The position numbers were made by a program, and so were the translations under genes. A model generated the notes under the pieces. It did no database searches and was not told where the DNA came from. It was given only the letters and a program-made list of their open reading frames with translations. This document shows, piece by piece, positions 24,801 through 33,990 of a DNA stretch of 64,000 nucleotides. The stretch comes from Caprella mutica (taxonomy: Eukaryota; Arthropoda; Malacostraca; Amphipoda; Caprellidae): the NCBI GenBank assembly GCA_947561585.1, contig CANNZV010001624.1, forward strand, positions 57,481-121,480, written 5' to 3'. Positions within the stretch are counted from its first letter, which is position 1. Every line of letters begins with the position of its first letter.

Positions 24801-27800
24801 TCTCCGTCAGGTTAGTGTGGATAGTACTGGGGGGCGTAACTCCCACAATGGGGACACTCCTTCCCCCCACTTTAACGTTCAGAGGAGATCCATGGGCAGT
24901 GGTTATGGTACTCTGCCTAGGAACAAACTATCCTCTGGCAGTCTCAACAACAAGAATAAGAAGGATAAGAAGTTTAGGTGGGTGACACAATCTATTGTAT
25001 TAGATACAAGCAAATGAATATTTGGAGTTACTCCTTTTATACTTTGCTGATGATGGACTGTGGCCTTTTACACTACTAGCTACTCTATAGCTAACCGAGC
25101 TACTAGTAATTTGAATTGAAATATTGCATCATCATTCAGAAAAAGAAGTCACGTACGAAATTGATTTTCAAACGAAATTTATTTTTAAATGCTCACATTT
25201 ACTCCTTGGTAATAATGACGTTTGTTTGTGTTTGTAGTCGAATATTGAGACGCGACAGCCAAACATCCAAGGAAGGTCAAAGTTTCTTCTATGACCAGTC
25301 AGCTATCAATCAGCAGACGCCCATCTTCGAGATCACAGAGAATGTGAGTCTTTATTAATAAGCTGCCTATCGACTCACAACTAATACAAAAAAGGAGAGA
25401 GCTCCTCAGCCCGTGAATCCATTTACACGTGTCTAAGGTTTCACTTTTCTAATATTATTTATCATTTATAACTAGAATTTGGTTTCCTCAGTGGGCTGTT
25501 CAATGATTAGAAGATAGAAAACATATACCTAGCTAATGATTATACTTTCGCTCTCATTTAACTCTTTCTGGTGACATTATAAGCTTTGCGATATCCAGCT
25601 GGTACTAGTTTGTTTGTGAAGATAGTACGATTATTACTCTTAGATCTGAGTCAGTCAACACAATTCGCTGCCGTCGAAAATAGTAGCCTTTCTGTTAAGA
25701 CTAATGTCCTTTCAATCTTTAACCCTTCACTGTTTACCAAAGTGCTTTTATAACTCAGTTCGAATGACTAAAATGGAATTGCAAGAACAACATAGAGTTA
25801 CGAAGTGACTACATAAGAAGTTGATAAAGAGAGAAAGAACTCATCCTTAGCCATATAAGTGACATGATGAGAGATTGAATGGAAACCTTAGAGCAAAGAT
25901 GGATTCGTTGACTATTTCTCCTGCCTCATTCTGTAAGATGGTACTCATCTCCACTCTTAAGTAGCGAAACACAGTTTCACAGAAATGGATATAATCATTA
26001 CCCAAAGACAAGATCCTTTATGAGCTTTTTAGCAAATGTCATTCATAAAAAATTCTATCTTGACTGAAAAAAAATGGCTCGTTTTTGGAAAATGAATAAT
26101 TCCCCAAGATAAACAAAAATCTGGCTAACAAGTTCCTATAATGACTGACATAAAGTAGCTAGTAGGTAATCTTTTGAATTTTGACGAAAGAAAACCGTGG
26201 TCTCGGTGTTTAAGTAGCTAGTTTAAATTCTACAAGAAAGTTCTAAAATTCTCTCAATTGATCTCCACTTCACATTGTTTTACCATCAGCTGTAATTGAT
26301 AAAGAACTTTCTATTCAATAATGTAAGCTAGTGGAATCCTTAGAATTACAAATTTAGCTCTGGATATCATTTTCAAAATGACTAGCTATCATATCAGATA
26401 TTATCTTTTTTATATTTTCTTATCTACCTTTTATAAGAAGGTAGCTCTGAAACTCCAACATAAGTTTTAAATTGAAATAGGTTAATAGTAGACACCTGCG
26501 ACTATTCATTGCTTTCTTTCCCAATCAGTTGGTTCCAGAGAGACCTCTTCGGTCGGAAGCATCACGACTCTCCAGGCCTGCAAGCCTCGTGTCTACCAAT
26601 ACCATCCCCAGCATGAGCAGCTCCACCCCAACTGGAGGCTCTGTGGAGAGTCTCAGCGAAAGAGGTGGGGAAAAGAAAGTCATTTCTAGATAATCATTAG
26701 ACAATGTCTATCGAATTCATTTAAGTCTATTGTTTTAAGTTTATGTATAAGAAACATCGCTAACCATATATTTCATAAATGTTATGTAGCTACCGAGAAA
26801 TTGACTTATTTCCACTGTCTTTAAATCGTTCTGAAGGTTTTTAGAATCCTTGTAATAGCGTGGCAATCTCGCGATTGTGCAAGGGTCGTGTGCGTGAATT
26901 AGCGATCAGGGCAATCGGAAGGCTGTGTTTTCCCATAGCTATATGAAGATTTCTCTTCAGTGGCAGCTCTGCTTCTTACCCTTAGATGCCTTGCACAATT
27001 TTAGAATCCTATAAACGTGCATCGTAATCTTAAAATATTGATAAATTGCGTGGAAATATTACACCATGTTCCTCAAAATTTACTCCCATGTAGTTTATAC
27101 AGTTATCTATAAATTAAATTTACATTACAAAATATATTTCAATAAAATTCAAACTTCTGTATAATTTTTAGTAAATGTCAATCTCGCTCATGTTTCATCC
27201 CCAGACTCTCAAATGGACATACCAAAAGATGAGCCTCCTCCTCTGCCTGTAAAGACGAGAACTGGAGGAGAGAGTGACAGACTGTCTGTGAGGGGACTAC
27301 TGGTGAGTTCAGACTATTAATGCGAGTGAATGGTGAGTGAGTGAAAGCCAAACTTCAGTTGTATTGTGTCACTAGGTTTATTATTATTATTAATTGGGGG
27401 ATCCCCACCTACTGTTGTGAGGGTGGGTGAGCACTTGGGCCACGAGTGGGGCCATATGTACTGTATGGTTCTAAGAAAATTCGGTCTCGGAATATTCGGT
27501 CTCAAGTATAAATAAAACTTATAATTAGATGTATCGGGTGGCGTACTGTAACCCCATTGAACCGATCTTGAGGCTATTCGTTGAAATCCTCCAGCCTCCC
27601 AATTCTTTCAAGAAAGGTAGAAAAATGCACTAGTCACTAGTCCTGTGATGAGAAGGGAATTCTTCAACAAATTGAATTCTTATTTCTGGGCCAAAGCTAC
27701 ATCGTCACCAAGTATCATTGATCCATTTTCCACTAGTCCTATTATGGTATCCAATGCTCCCGTGTCCTGTTAGGATTTGAACGTTAAGGGTGCGATCACA

Positions 27801-29512
27801 CTACAAGCGGAACGGAGCTGAGTGGCACTGATAGCCAGTAAAGTTTTTTAGTATTCGTATGCAGAGATGCTTGGCTGGTCACACTGTGAGAGAAGCGGAT
27901 GCATTGTCTCTAGTCTCAGCGATTCAGTCGGAGGTCATCCAAGGATGTCGTACGACCAGCCTGTTAGTTTCAAGGATTTCAATATCATAGCCCTCACCTC
28001 CAATTAACCACACTGGGATTCTTACTCAGAATCTTCCACAGAGCCTGCCCAGCATGATTTGATCTAATCTGTTATAGCCCTTTGTTTTGCTGGATTACGT
28101 TAGCCGACAAGGTGATCCCCATCAGAGCGTCGTTACTAGGCTTGTATTTACTAGGCACAATCTTGGACCATGCCATCGAATTTAAAGAGTGCATAAAAAT
28201 TCTTAGGAATGTCGTTTGACCGAAAATTAAAATGGCAAAACCACATTGAGTCCCTCATGACTTAATGCCTGTTAGCCTCGAAGAAAAACAAATGCCTGTC
28301 TATCGTCACCTCGAAGAAAAACACCCCCAGACCTTAAAAATATACACAGATGGGTCAAAATCAGAAAACGGAGTTGGGTATGCACATACCTCAGAGCATG
28401 GCACATTTACTGTTCGAATCCCGGATGATTCTTCTATCTTCACAGCAGAACTAATGGCGATTCGCGACTCTCTAAAATTCTGCTTGGAAGAAAACATCGA
28501 TAACCCTGTCATTTGTTCGGATTCGAGAAGTGCGCTCGCAGCCATTGAAAGTATAAACTCGCCGCACCCTATCGTATGTGAAATCCAGAACTGGCTTATG
28601 GAACTCAATATTGGGCAGAAGACAGTGCAGATGTGCTGGGTTCCCAGCCATATAGGCGTCTCCGGTAATGACCTTGCAGACAAGGCTGCAAACAGAGCAA
28701 CACATTTGAGAATAAGTTGAGTATGAAATTGCCCTGTAGGGACATGTACCCTTTGGTGAAGAGAGCCGTAAGGGATGCTTGGAGTAGGGAATGGAGAGAC
28801 GTAGTGGACAACCAACTGAGAGAGATTAGAGATGATTTGAGGACTTGGCCATCCTCAACTCACAGAACAAGGAAAATTGAGGTGACCCTGTGTCGCCTCA
28901 GAATTGTCATACACTGACCACCCACAGACATCTCATGGAGAGAGAAGACCTTCCCCTCTGTGCTCGTTGTGCATAGGATGTGTATGTGAGACATTAGTTC
29001 TTAGAGTGCCCTGGTACCGAGACAATAAGGAGAAACTTTTATGGAAATACCCCTGTAACCCTGAAGACAGTCTTGGGTGAAAACTCAGACACATTTAATG
29101 TTCCGAAGCTCATGGCATATCTGGAGGTCATAGGACTTAAAGAGATATAGCTAAACAGAATTCGTCACGAAATATCCGACTCCCTCCAGACGACGTGGCA
29201 GAACCCAGAAAAGAATAATAATAATTATTGTATTTAGTGCCGATACTTTCGGTATCGGCAGCTATTCAATATATTGGCCATTTTTTAAGTCTACAGATTA
29301 ACAAATTATCGGTACTCATATCGGTATAGCCCGACTTGTAATAATAATCTCAGTCTTTTCTCGTATTAACGCAATGTTCATGTATTTCAATTAGCTAATT
29401 ATTTACCAGTAGTGTAACAGTATAACCCTATAAGCCATATTTATTTTTCCAGACTAAAAGCTCTTCCCTCAGTTCGGACTCTCCCCCAAAGAAACCTCCT
29501 CGACCTCAATGA
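6121..29512 (+). CDS. DOCK1: DOCK-A family Rac guanine nucleotide exchange factor (DOCK1/2/5, Mbc, CED-5 type), 26 coding exons
   Basis: Exons: 6121-6163, 6698-6858, 7004-7627, 7864-8027, 8322-8559, 8731-8940, 9378-9535, 11043-11160, 11395-11572, 12784-12875, 13354-13530, 13879-13973, 14262-14406, 15341-15471, 15694-15867, 16198-16372, 19110-19247, 21399-21557, 21856-22034, 22180-22412, 22549-24245, 24760-24977, 25238-25343, 26529-26664, 27205-27302, 29453-29512. Every intron is GT-AG and every junction keeps the frame, giving 5907 nt (1968 residues plus stop); vertebrate DOCK1 is about 1865. Order: SH3 (about 13-70), DHR-1/C2 (about 437-631), helical middle part, DHR-2 (about 1335-1750), polybasic stretch, proline-rich end. 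Known role: with ELMO and Crk at the plasma membrane it exchanges nucleotide on Rac for migration, engulfment and myoblast fusion. The DMMQCE motif after the IPIF stretch marks the DOCK-A group rather than DOCK-B. I read it as the single invertebrate ancestor-type gene; the paralogue symbol is only nominal. No UTR ends are defined. Confidence 0.95.
7004..8559 (+). CDS. DOCK1: DOCK exons 3-5: N-terminal helical region leading to DHR-1
   Basis: Exon 3 (7004-7627) carries the conserved region around LSGKLPQDELKRLKQEVTYK and LDLVVRDDQGNIL, typical of DOCK-A after the SH3 domain. Exon 4 begins at 7864, after the strong acceptor TTTTTGTCTCAG, so that MYT joins DLGEKL; this reproduces the family's FTDLG motif. 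The 7628-7863 stretch also has an open frame but has no counterpart in the family, so I treat it as intron 3. Exon 5 is 8322-8559. Intron 4 contains a palindromic MITE at 8062-8267. Confidence 0.88.
8062..8267. mobile_element. Palindromic MITE in DOCK intron 4
   Basis: AGCTAGGGTAAGTACTTGAT at the left mirrors AGTACTTCCCTAGCT at the right; inside, TCAGTTCCACATTTTCGGTC mirrors GACCGAAAATGTGGAACTGA. The arms are about 90 bp around a centre of GGTATCATGGATACC. A relative sits in intron 13 (15107-15265). Confidence 0.8.
8731..11572 (+). CDS. DOCK1: DOCK exons 6-9: DHR-1 (C2-like, phosphoinositide-binding) domain
   Basis: Exons 8731-8940, 9378-9535, 11043-11160 and 11395-11572. Visible DHR-1 landmarks in order are IRNDLYVTL, KNVEVTVKVFD, DEYRTVVYYHEGKPRWNE, VKVAIPID, IRFLFRHR, then the ALSFITLM and NGTTLV block, and a closing TISTTFCSTKLTQN. 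The family's DHR-1 domain binds PI(3,4,5)P3 and targets the protein to membrane. Intron 7, between exons 7 and 8, is 1.5 kb and is half filled by a 24-bp minisatellite that stays open in the same frame as exon 8. Confidence 0.93.
10309..11008. repeat. 24-bp minisatellite in DOCK intron 7, about 29 units
   Basis: Unit CTGACCCTTCATTGCACTCT plus CTAA. Because 24 is divisible by three, both strands stay open: the + strand reads SLHSLTDP and the - strand MKGQLESA repeats. Variants (CCCTT or CCTCT, ACTCTCT or ACTCGCT) occur in blocks, indicating amplification of groups of units. The array ends 34 bp before exon 8, and the + frame runs on into exon 8 without a stop. I read it as intronic. Confidence 0.95.
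11657..12557. repeat. 30/33-bp minisatellite in DOCK intron 9, about 29 units
   Basis: Unit GTGATGATGTACTATCAGAG plus AAAAGTCACT, with an alternative form carrying an extra GAG before TCACT. The open frames (VMMYYQRKVT repeats) are a by-product of the unit length. The array starts about 85 bp after the donor of exon 9. Confidence 0.95.
12784..22412 (+). CDS. DOCK1: DOCK exons 10-20: helical (ARM-like) middle region
   Basis: Exons 12784-12875, 13354-13530, 13879-13973, 14262-14406, 15341-15471, 15694-15867, 16198-16372, 19110-19247, 21399-21557, 21856-22034 and 22180-22412. Recognisable family blocks are IIFLQDTLDVLL, YIMRFIIKSRQLY, LKYLPDIIPEV, NDECRDILL, VEILEVILDVL, QPSLQIEKF, RSKIKTLYMDMRK and IKRMWYGL. 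Exons 13-14 encode a Ser/Asn-rich linker (RYSFTSRSSIANF, then ENTSSESEKLPESSNPSS) that is longer than I recall for vertebrate DOCK1/2, and exon 17 is an insert. Introns 16 and 17 are the longest (2.7 and 2.2 kb) and are rich in minisatellites. Confidence 0.88.
12905..13094. mobile_element. MITE with pogo/Tigger-like ends in DOCK intron 10
   Basis: CAGTAGAACTCCTCTATAGT at 12905 mirrors CACTATAGTGGAGCTCTACTG ending at 13094 (one strand: CAGTAGAGCTCCACTATAG). The next block, GAGTGAGTTAGGATCTAATC, also has its mirror TATCCTAACTCATTC. Ends of the form CAGTRGAACTCC are usual in pogo/Tigger-type elements; assignment is by terminus only. Confidence 0.65.
14482..15097. mobile_element. Foldback element enclosing a 20-bp minisatellite, DOCK intron 13
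   Basis: Perfect terminal inverted repeats of about 33 bp (GAGGTTATTTAAACTCTGCG... at 14482; the complement ends at 15097). Inside, 14525-14690 is an array of about 8 units of GGATCAACAGGACACACATA, then degenerate copies. No coding capacity. The right end is only about 10 bp from another MITE (15107-15265). Confidence 0.8.
15107..15265. mobile_element. Palindromic MITE in DOCK intron 13, relative of the intron 4 copy
   Basis: Ends ATTATCAGTCAGTTCCACAT and ATGTGGAACTGACTGATAAG are inverted copies; the centre GCTATCTGCAGGTAGC is palindromic. The terminal 20 bp match the inner arms of 8062-8267. Confidence 0.75.
16378..17703. repeat. G-rich minisatellite (mostly 23 bp) at the donor of DOCK exon 16
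   Basis: Dominant unit GGGAGAGAGGGTGATGATGG plus TGT, over 1.3 kb, with shorter variants lacking a GAT. The first repeat-like bases follow the exon 16 donor (GTGAGTGAGAGGGTGATGG) directly, so the array begins within a few bases of the splice site. Purine-rich on the + strand throughout. The rest of intron 16 up to 18412 holds nothing recognisable. Confidence 0.95.
18413..18962. repeat. Inverted-repeat element in DOCK intron 16
   Basis: Left arm about 18413-18575 and right arm about 18795-18962 are diverged inverted copies: TGTTATTCGTACGGAGAT mirrors ATCCCCGTACGAATAACA; AGGTTCATTAACCTCTGTAT mirrors ATACAGATGTTAATGAACCT. The spacer is about 220 bp without coding capacity. Terminal bases are not sharply defined. 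Confidence 0.65.
19110..19247 (+). CDS. DOCK1: DOCK exon 17: phase-neutral lysine-rich insert, possible cassette exon
   Basis: 138 nt, exactly 46 codons, between CTACTCTAG and GTAAGCC, with phase 0 at both ends, so skipping it would leave the protein in frame. It encodes a basic start (MLTSNAAKRGLKSAHK) and a charged helix-like end (ELQKELDRIKNQ, then NKKEE). Relative to the family it interrupts the step from the CRDILL block to the VEILEVILDVL block, where vertebrate DOCK1/2 have no comparable segment as far as I recall. It lies between introns of 2737 and 2151 bp. Splice sites and phase are seen directly; alternative use is inference. Confidence 0.75.
19262..19385. repeat. 20-bp minisatellite in DOCK intron 17
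   Basis: About 5-6 near-identical units of TGATTGCTCTGCTGAGCTTG, starting about 15 bp after the donor of exon 17. Confidence 0.9.
19755..20330. repeat. Two adjoining minisatellites in DOCK intron 17
   Basis: 19755-20060: units of 22-26 bp around CTACGTCTAAATTACTGCC and CACATCTAAGTAACTGC, arranged in a higher-order pattern. 20050-20330: about 11 units of 24 bp (TAAATCAAAATAACTGCCTG plus GTTT). The shared AACTGC block suggests the second array grew out of the first. Confidence 0.9.
20662..21066. mobile_element. TTAA-flanked MITE in DOCK intron 17
   Basis: TTAA (20658-20661) then AAGGTCCCCTCCACACTAAA; at the right end ATAGTGGATGGAACCT then TTAA (21067-21070). The termini are inverted (AGGTYCCMTCCACWMTAAAT). 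TTAA duplications are typical of piggyBac and Kolobok elements. 405 bp, no transposase. Confidence 0.6.
22549..24245 (+). CDS. DOCK1: DOCK exon 21: DHR-2 catalytic domain, one 1697-nt exon
   Basis: A single uninterrupted exon holds residues about 1198-1763. It opens with GQHKIVFI and the MLEMTLIPEPELRRSTIP block, then the DHR-2 lobes A-C: YVRYVNKLVELHLQ, WECALERCKELVSHYE, PAPEYFRVAYYGKGFPAFLQ, KIFVHRGNGYERL, FYKVNAVKHFAYSRPF, NEFATLWVEKT, PGILRCFPV. The nucleotide-sensor region is DAAVMGGVANYEKAF, with the sensor valine at about residue 1682 (24000-24002) intact, so exchange activity is expected. It ends at AAAGCT|GTGAGT; reading through the donor would add six residues and a stop. This is by far the largest exon of the gene. 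Confidence 0.96.
24394..24413. repeat. Perfect 20-bp palindrome in DOCK intron 21
   Basis: GACAATTGGGCCCAATTGTC reads identically on both strands. A related diverged piece (CAACAATTGGGCCCCAAGAC) occurs at 58876-58901, so it is part of a dispersed repeat rather than a site specific to DOCK. Confidence 0.7.
24467..24640 (+). repeat. Dispersed repeat, copy 1 (DOCK intron 21)
   Basis: Shares blocks with 51055-51260 in the same order: TTTTGTGTTAGG, GTAGGCTTC (GTAGCCTTC), CATTCCTTGG (ATATTCCTTGG), AGCGACTGTACTCG (AGTGACTGCATTCACG), TAGCTTTTCCGC (TAGCTTTTCTGCC) and GGTGGTAGGTGACTTTGTT. Unrecognised family; no frame conserved that I can see. Confidence 0.65.
24760..29512 (+). CDS. DOCK1: DOCK exons 22-26: polybasic and proline-rich C-terminal tail
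   Basis: Exons 24760-24977, 25238-25343, 26529-26664, 27205-27302 and 29453-29512. Exon 22 is Ser/Arg/Asn-rich and ends in NKNKKDKKF, a polybasic patch like the phosphatidic-acid or phosphoinositide-binding stretch after DHR-2 in DOCK1/2. Exon 23 has TPIFEITEN, comparable to the conserved short block before the proline-rich end. Exon 25 carries PPPLPVK (about 1927-1933), the PxLPxK consensus bound by the Crk N-terminal SH3 domain. The last exon ends SPPKKPPRPQ with TGA at 29510-29512. Exons 23-26 were found by eye from splice sites and phase continuity. Confidence 0.85.
27370..27510 (-). mobile_element. Possible 3' end of a (TAA)n-tailed retrotransposon
   Basis: On the - strand a GC-richer segment (GCCCAAGTGCTCACCCACCC) ends CCCCCAATTAATAATAATAA. 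A (TAA)n tail is typical of I-type non-LTR elements. Only a tail-like end is seen. Confidence 0.35.
28200..29235 (+). mobile_element. 5'-truncated I-like non-LTR retrotransposon in DOCK intron 25
   Basis: 28200-28265 encodes the end of a reverse transcriptase (FLGMSFDRKLKWQNHIESLM, then a stop). An RNase H domain follows at 28265-28720. The downstream C-terminal region is broken by frameshifts (REWRDVVDNQLREIRDDLRT at about 28787; then, in another frame, a Cys-rich zinc-knuckle-like piece with LECPG at about 28970-29010). The body ends about 29215 in AATAATAATAAT, an I-clade-type tail. It sits in the same orientation as DOCK in a 2150 bp intron. Confidence 0.8.
28265..28720 (+). pseudogene. 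Retrotransposon RNase H domain with all catalytic residues
   Basis: An open frame of 151 codons shows the four acidic RNase HI residues in context: YTDGSK (Asp), FTAELMAI (Glu), CSDSRSAL (Asp) and GNDLADKAA (Asp), plus the WVPSHIGVSGN motif with the conserved His. It would have been the C-terminal part of a larger ORF2, so on its own it is a remnant. Intact frame with no stops suggests a fairly recent insertion or chance survival. Confidence 0.8.
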
Positions 29513-31238
29513 GTTCCTCCTAGTTTGGGACATTCTCCCACTTGCTGAACTCTTCCACTTCTCATCGCCTTTCGTAACGAGAGTTCTGTCCCAATGACAA
29601 GTTGTTGGAGGTAATGTGGTAGTGGAAGTTTAGCCAAAGTTCCAGTACAAAGTAACGCCCATTGCCCCTCGGTACTCAAAAGTAACGCCCATCGAAATTA
29701 CCTCACAATCACATACTGTCGGTGCTCGCTATTCAAATGTCAGCCAATTCTAAAATTTAAATGATTTCTTTATTATTGCAGTGTTTACTTTTATTGCTTC
29801 TGCTTCATTTTATAGTATATTTTTAGTGCATTTTATTTATTTTTCGATTGCTGAGTACCAAATTGGCTTAATATTTTACGTTATTTCTAGTATTTTATTT
29901 GTTTTAGTGTTAGATGATTCTATGTAATCTGTGCTCTTATTTATAGTAAACTTTCGACCACTTTTATGTCGAATTAATTTATATGTATTTAATTTTTTTA
30001 TAAGTTCTATGAAGGTGCAATCAATGAAAAAGGTTAGAAACGAGGAAGAGAATATTGTCAGTGTGATTTTACAAATTAGAGGTAATGTTCCAGTATTAGA
30101 ACCTTCAGACGAGGCCAGTATGTCTGTGTTATTACTAAGTGTTATTGTCAACATATTAAATCTTTATGGCATATAGTATTATGTCTATAGAATGAAAATC
30201 ATGTTCACATGATTCATAAAACTATGAAAAATGTGGTTTCTATGTAGTTCTTATTACTATGTTTGTAAAATGTAAAACAGATACAGATCCTTATGTAGTC
30301 TTACGCTACTTTAAATTCGTTAAAAAAGTTAGTTAATTGTTTTTTGAGGTACAATCGCATTAACAAAATTAGAATTTATTTGCAATCTAGCTACGGTATT
30401 TGATTTCAACATGAGATATAACTATTCTTCAGAACCTCTTTCATTCATTTAAAATTTACATACCTATGATTTAAGTTTGAAGTTTTAACTTTGGAAAATA
30501 AACCAAAATTGTGAAAATACAAATAATGTTGAGAATCCGTTATTTTTCACGGGTAGATATGTTAAGTGTTTTTTAATGGTTAAATTATGTCTATTTTGTT
30601 GGGAAGTTTGATAAGTAGCTATGCATTAGCGTTCATTGATAAAGTTATATAGATATTTAATTCGAAATACTTTATTCTCAGGCGATTTTATTGATAAATT
30701 CTCACTGCCAATTTATGAATGTATTTCCACTTTTCACATATATTTCTATATTGAAACACATTCTATATCCATTTATATGATATTTATCTTCATTAACCAA
30801 TAAATCACTGAAATATTCCATCCGTTAGTTCAAGTAATGATATTTTGACCAGAGTAGTAATGACAATAATATAGAGTAATCTCAATAGAAATAGAATGCA
30901 TGTACTTCTGTTCAAATAGCAAATTATCATCATAGTTGATGATTTTGTTGATGAATATCTTTGTCTCCTCAGTTGAATTCTTTTCGGTAAGATTCGATAT
31001 ATTAAAGGAGACTTTTTACTGGTAGAAATTCTACATTTTCGATAAATTTCTTATGCCTTGGAAGACAATCAATTCTATTATTTTCGGCTTTTTTTCCCTA
31101 CAAATTATTTTCTTTTGAATTTCTCTTTCTCTCAACTGTTTGTGTAATTCAATTGTGTTTAATCAAAATAGTTTTAGGTCTCTTGAACAATAGTACGTAT
31201 AATGAATGTCCTGCGTCTGTGAGAGAATTCTCCCTTGA
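29513..31238. other. DOCK 3' UTR and downstream DNA without a recognised gene
   Basis: AT-rich. AAGTAACGCCCAT occurs twice at 29651-29694. Candidate AATAAA signals exist (about 30495 and 30799) but I cannot choose the real cleavage site. Open frames here are short and without family resemblance. Confidence 0.5.
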
Positions 31239-31469
31239 GGGCCGTACACACACAGAGTTTTTGAGTCTCCACCAGACTTTTTGCTAAGCTCCTCCTATTT
31301 TTCCACAGTGTATCCATGATACTTGTATGTATCATGGATACAAACTAAAATAAATAATTATTCTATTGTTTCTTCTTATATAATTGAAAAGTGTCGTGGA
31401 AAAAGTAGGAGGAGCTTAGCAAAAATTCCGGTGGAAAGACTTAAAAAAAACCAGTGTGTGTACGGCCCT
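31239..31469. mobile_element. GGGCCGTACAC MITE, copy 1
   Basis: Ends GGGCCGTACACACACAGAGT and TGTGTGTACGGCCC, with inner TTTGCTAAGCTCCTCCTA mirrored by TAGGAGGAGCTTAGCAAAA. The centre TATCATGGATACA is palindromic. Same family at 48564-48814 and 49865-50093. From 31470 to 32968 nothing recognisable apart from A/T-runs. Confidence 0.85.
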
Positions 31470-33282
31470 CAACTCTATATATTTTAGTCTTTAATGTCCT
31501 CTTTACCGAGGTGCTAGTCTATGTTCTTATCAGTGCCATTTATAATGATAGTCAGTGGTGTTACATACGCTTACGCAAATGTTCTATTTTCTTAAAACTC
31601 TTCAATCGTAATTTAAAGTGAATCTAATCTGCCAATCTAATGTCTTCTTTAGAATAGAAATATTTTTATAATCTTTATATTTTTCTACATAGCTACGTTA
31701 TTTAGCTACTCTTATATAATAAATATACATTTTCATTTGTATCCATTATACCACCATCATTGCTTAAGATTTATTATTTATTTATAAACACAATATTTAA
31801 TTATTTATATTAACTCAAATTGGGTACACTTTTCTGTGGGTCACCCTGTATCTGGAATTAGATTCTACATGTTATATAATATATAACCTTTGGTATCGTA
31901 GCACACGTTAAAATCCCACTAAATTAAATAATTAAATGACATTTTACTTGGATGCCTAAAGGTCGCAAAAGTAATATCTTGTGAGCTAAAGAAAGAACTA
32001 CTTCTAAATATGCACAATCAAAGTGGTGAAGAGAGCAAAATTGAAAAAAAAAATCCTCCATTTAAGGGGACCGTCGATTTATTTATTTTTGCATAAAATG
32101 ATGTCTTATAGTCACTCGAATAACGTGTTAAAATATTAGAGCTAAAAACAATCTAGAAGTGCTTCAAAAACAGATGGACAATATTGTAAATTATGTCTCA
32201 AATAAACTGTCAGCACAGGTGATGAGGGTTTATTTGTATCTCGCATCAAATGATTTGTTGACTAGATGCATCAAAAAGAGGACACAACACCTAAACAAGA
32301 GTTTCCATGCTAAGTTATGGAACCAGAATTATATGAGCTTGACATTTTTTTTCCAGTAAAAAATCAGTAAATGGGCTCTCATGAAAAGTTCATTTTTTCG
32401 ACTGCAAAAGGCATCAACTCTTACAGTTTTTGAGACAGAGATATGGGGTTTGTTTCATTTTCTTCATAAATGAATTGCACACAAGGATACAAACGTTTTT
32501 TTCAAATTTCTCAATGTGTGAGGAGATATATGAATTTTTTTTTTTTTTTTTTAAATTAGAATTTTTTTTTACCATTTTTCTCAGACGAATTTGAAAAAAA
32601 TAACTAACTTTGTTGACAATTAAATTCTGAAGAAGATGAAACCAATCAATGTATCTAGCTCAAAAACTGTATGAGGTGATGCCTTTTGAAAGTATCCCTC
32701 TATTTGAGGGTTTTTTGTGGGTAGGGGTTGAAGGGGGCAAAGTTGAAAAAAAAATCCTATATAAAAATACTCCAATTGAATAGTTGCTTTAACTCATTAA
32801 ATTTCAAATTTGTATGTATTTAATAAACTTTTTTTATTTTAGGGAGACAGTCCTTAAATAATTACTGCAACCCTTAAAAATTCAAGTTTGTATATTAATT
32901 AATATTTTTTTTTAGTGTGAGTTGGTCCCCTCCAAGCAATTTTTTTTATTGTTTTAATCAATGAGGCTAACCCTATAAACAACGGTCTATTGTTTCGATA
33001 TCTTATGTCGAAAAGCCAGGACAACGGGTATCTAAATTTATTAATTAATTTTAATCGAATCGATACCTGAAAACCTGAAATCAACAACATAAATCTCCTA
33101 TTTTATATGTCGAATTGATATTTAATTTAATACATCGAAAATTAGTAACGAAATCGATAGATAGAGATAAACGATGCATAAATATATATATAAAAACGAT
33201 ATGTATACGATGCGTGTAAAAAGTTATAGAAAAGCTGTTATGATTCTCATATTTTCTGTGGTCTGTTATAGTCGTTAAAAAT

Positions 33283-33555
33283 ACAATGAAACTCCTGAGT
33301 TATGAAATTTTGGTTTCTTCATAACTCAAAGCCACTTCATAGCTCAGGGACACTGATTGTTTTCTATGATCAAAATATTGGAGAAAACTACGGTCATTGA
33401 GTGAAAACTAGGACGAAATTCATGACGTATATCGTTTTCTATGATTGAAAAATAGAAAATACCTCATAACTCCGCGGTGCATTTCATAACTCAGGTCTTT
33501 CATTACTCGAGTGCTTCATAACGAAAAACTTCATAATTCAGGAGTTTTATTGTAA
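33283..33555. mobile_element. MITE with GAAACTCCTGAGTTATGAA ends
   Basis: Left ACAATGAAACTCCTGAGTTA mirrors right TTCATAATTCAGGAGTTTTA; inner pieces repeat TTCATAACTCA. It overlaps the inner end of the left arm of the 2.5 kb foldback. A disrupted relative lies at 35040-35110 and 35624-35757. Its ends resemble those of 12905-13094 (CAGTRGAACTCC). Confidence 0.6.
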
Positions 33556-33813
33556 TTACTTTTTGTTTAAATTGTTATCCATGATACCAATACGTACCTG
33601 TTATGAAACCAATTAAAATACAAGTTTAGAAATAAAAATCAATACCTAAATAATTAATTCTACGTAAAATGCGGAACCCCATGTCCGATAACTTAAAATC
33701 TTTCACCTAGTGCCAAAAGCTGCAAATGAGACGATTCAAAATTCAGTGATTTACATTATAGATAATTAAACTTGGAGTGGTAATCAGACTCATTAAATCT
33801 ATACATAATAATT

Positions 33814-33990
33814 AGGGCTGAGACAATATGCTCTAAAAACTATAGATCCCGAAATTATCATAGACGAAACGAAATGAAATGGTATCGAATACTATATACC
33901 GCTGGTGTAGAACTATTCAATACTCTTTAATTCTCTACGTCTATAATATTTTTGGGATCTATAGTTTTTAGAGCATATTGTCCCAGCCCT
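33814..33990. mobile_element. AGGGCTGAGACAATATG MITE, copy 1
   Basis: AGGGCTGAGACAATATGCTC mirrors GAGCATATTGTCCCAGCCCT. The interior GAAATGAAATGGTATCGAAT and TATACCGCTGGT is shared with 53097-53273. ATAATAATT occurs on both sides and may be the target duplication. Confidence 0.8.
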
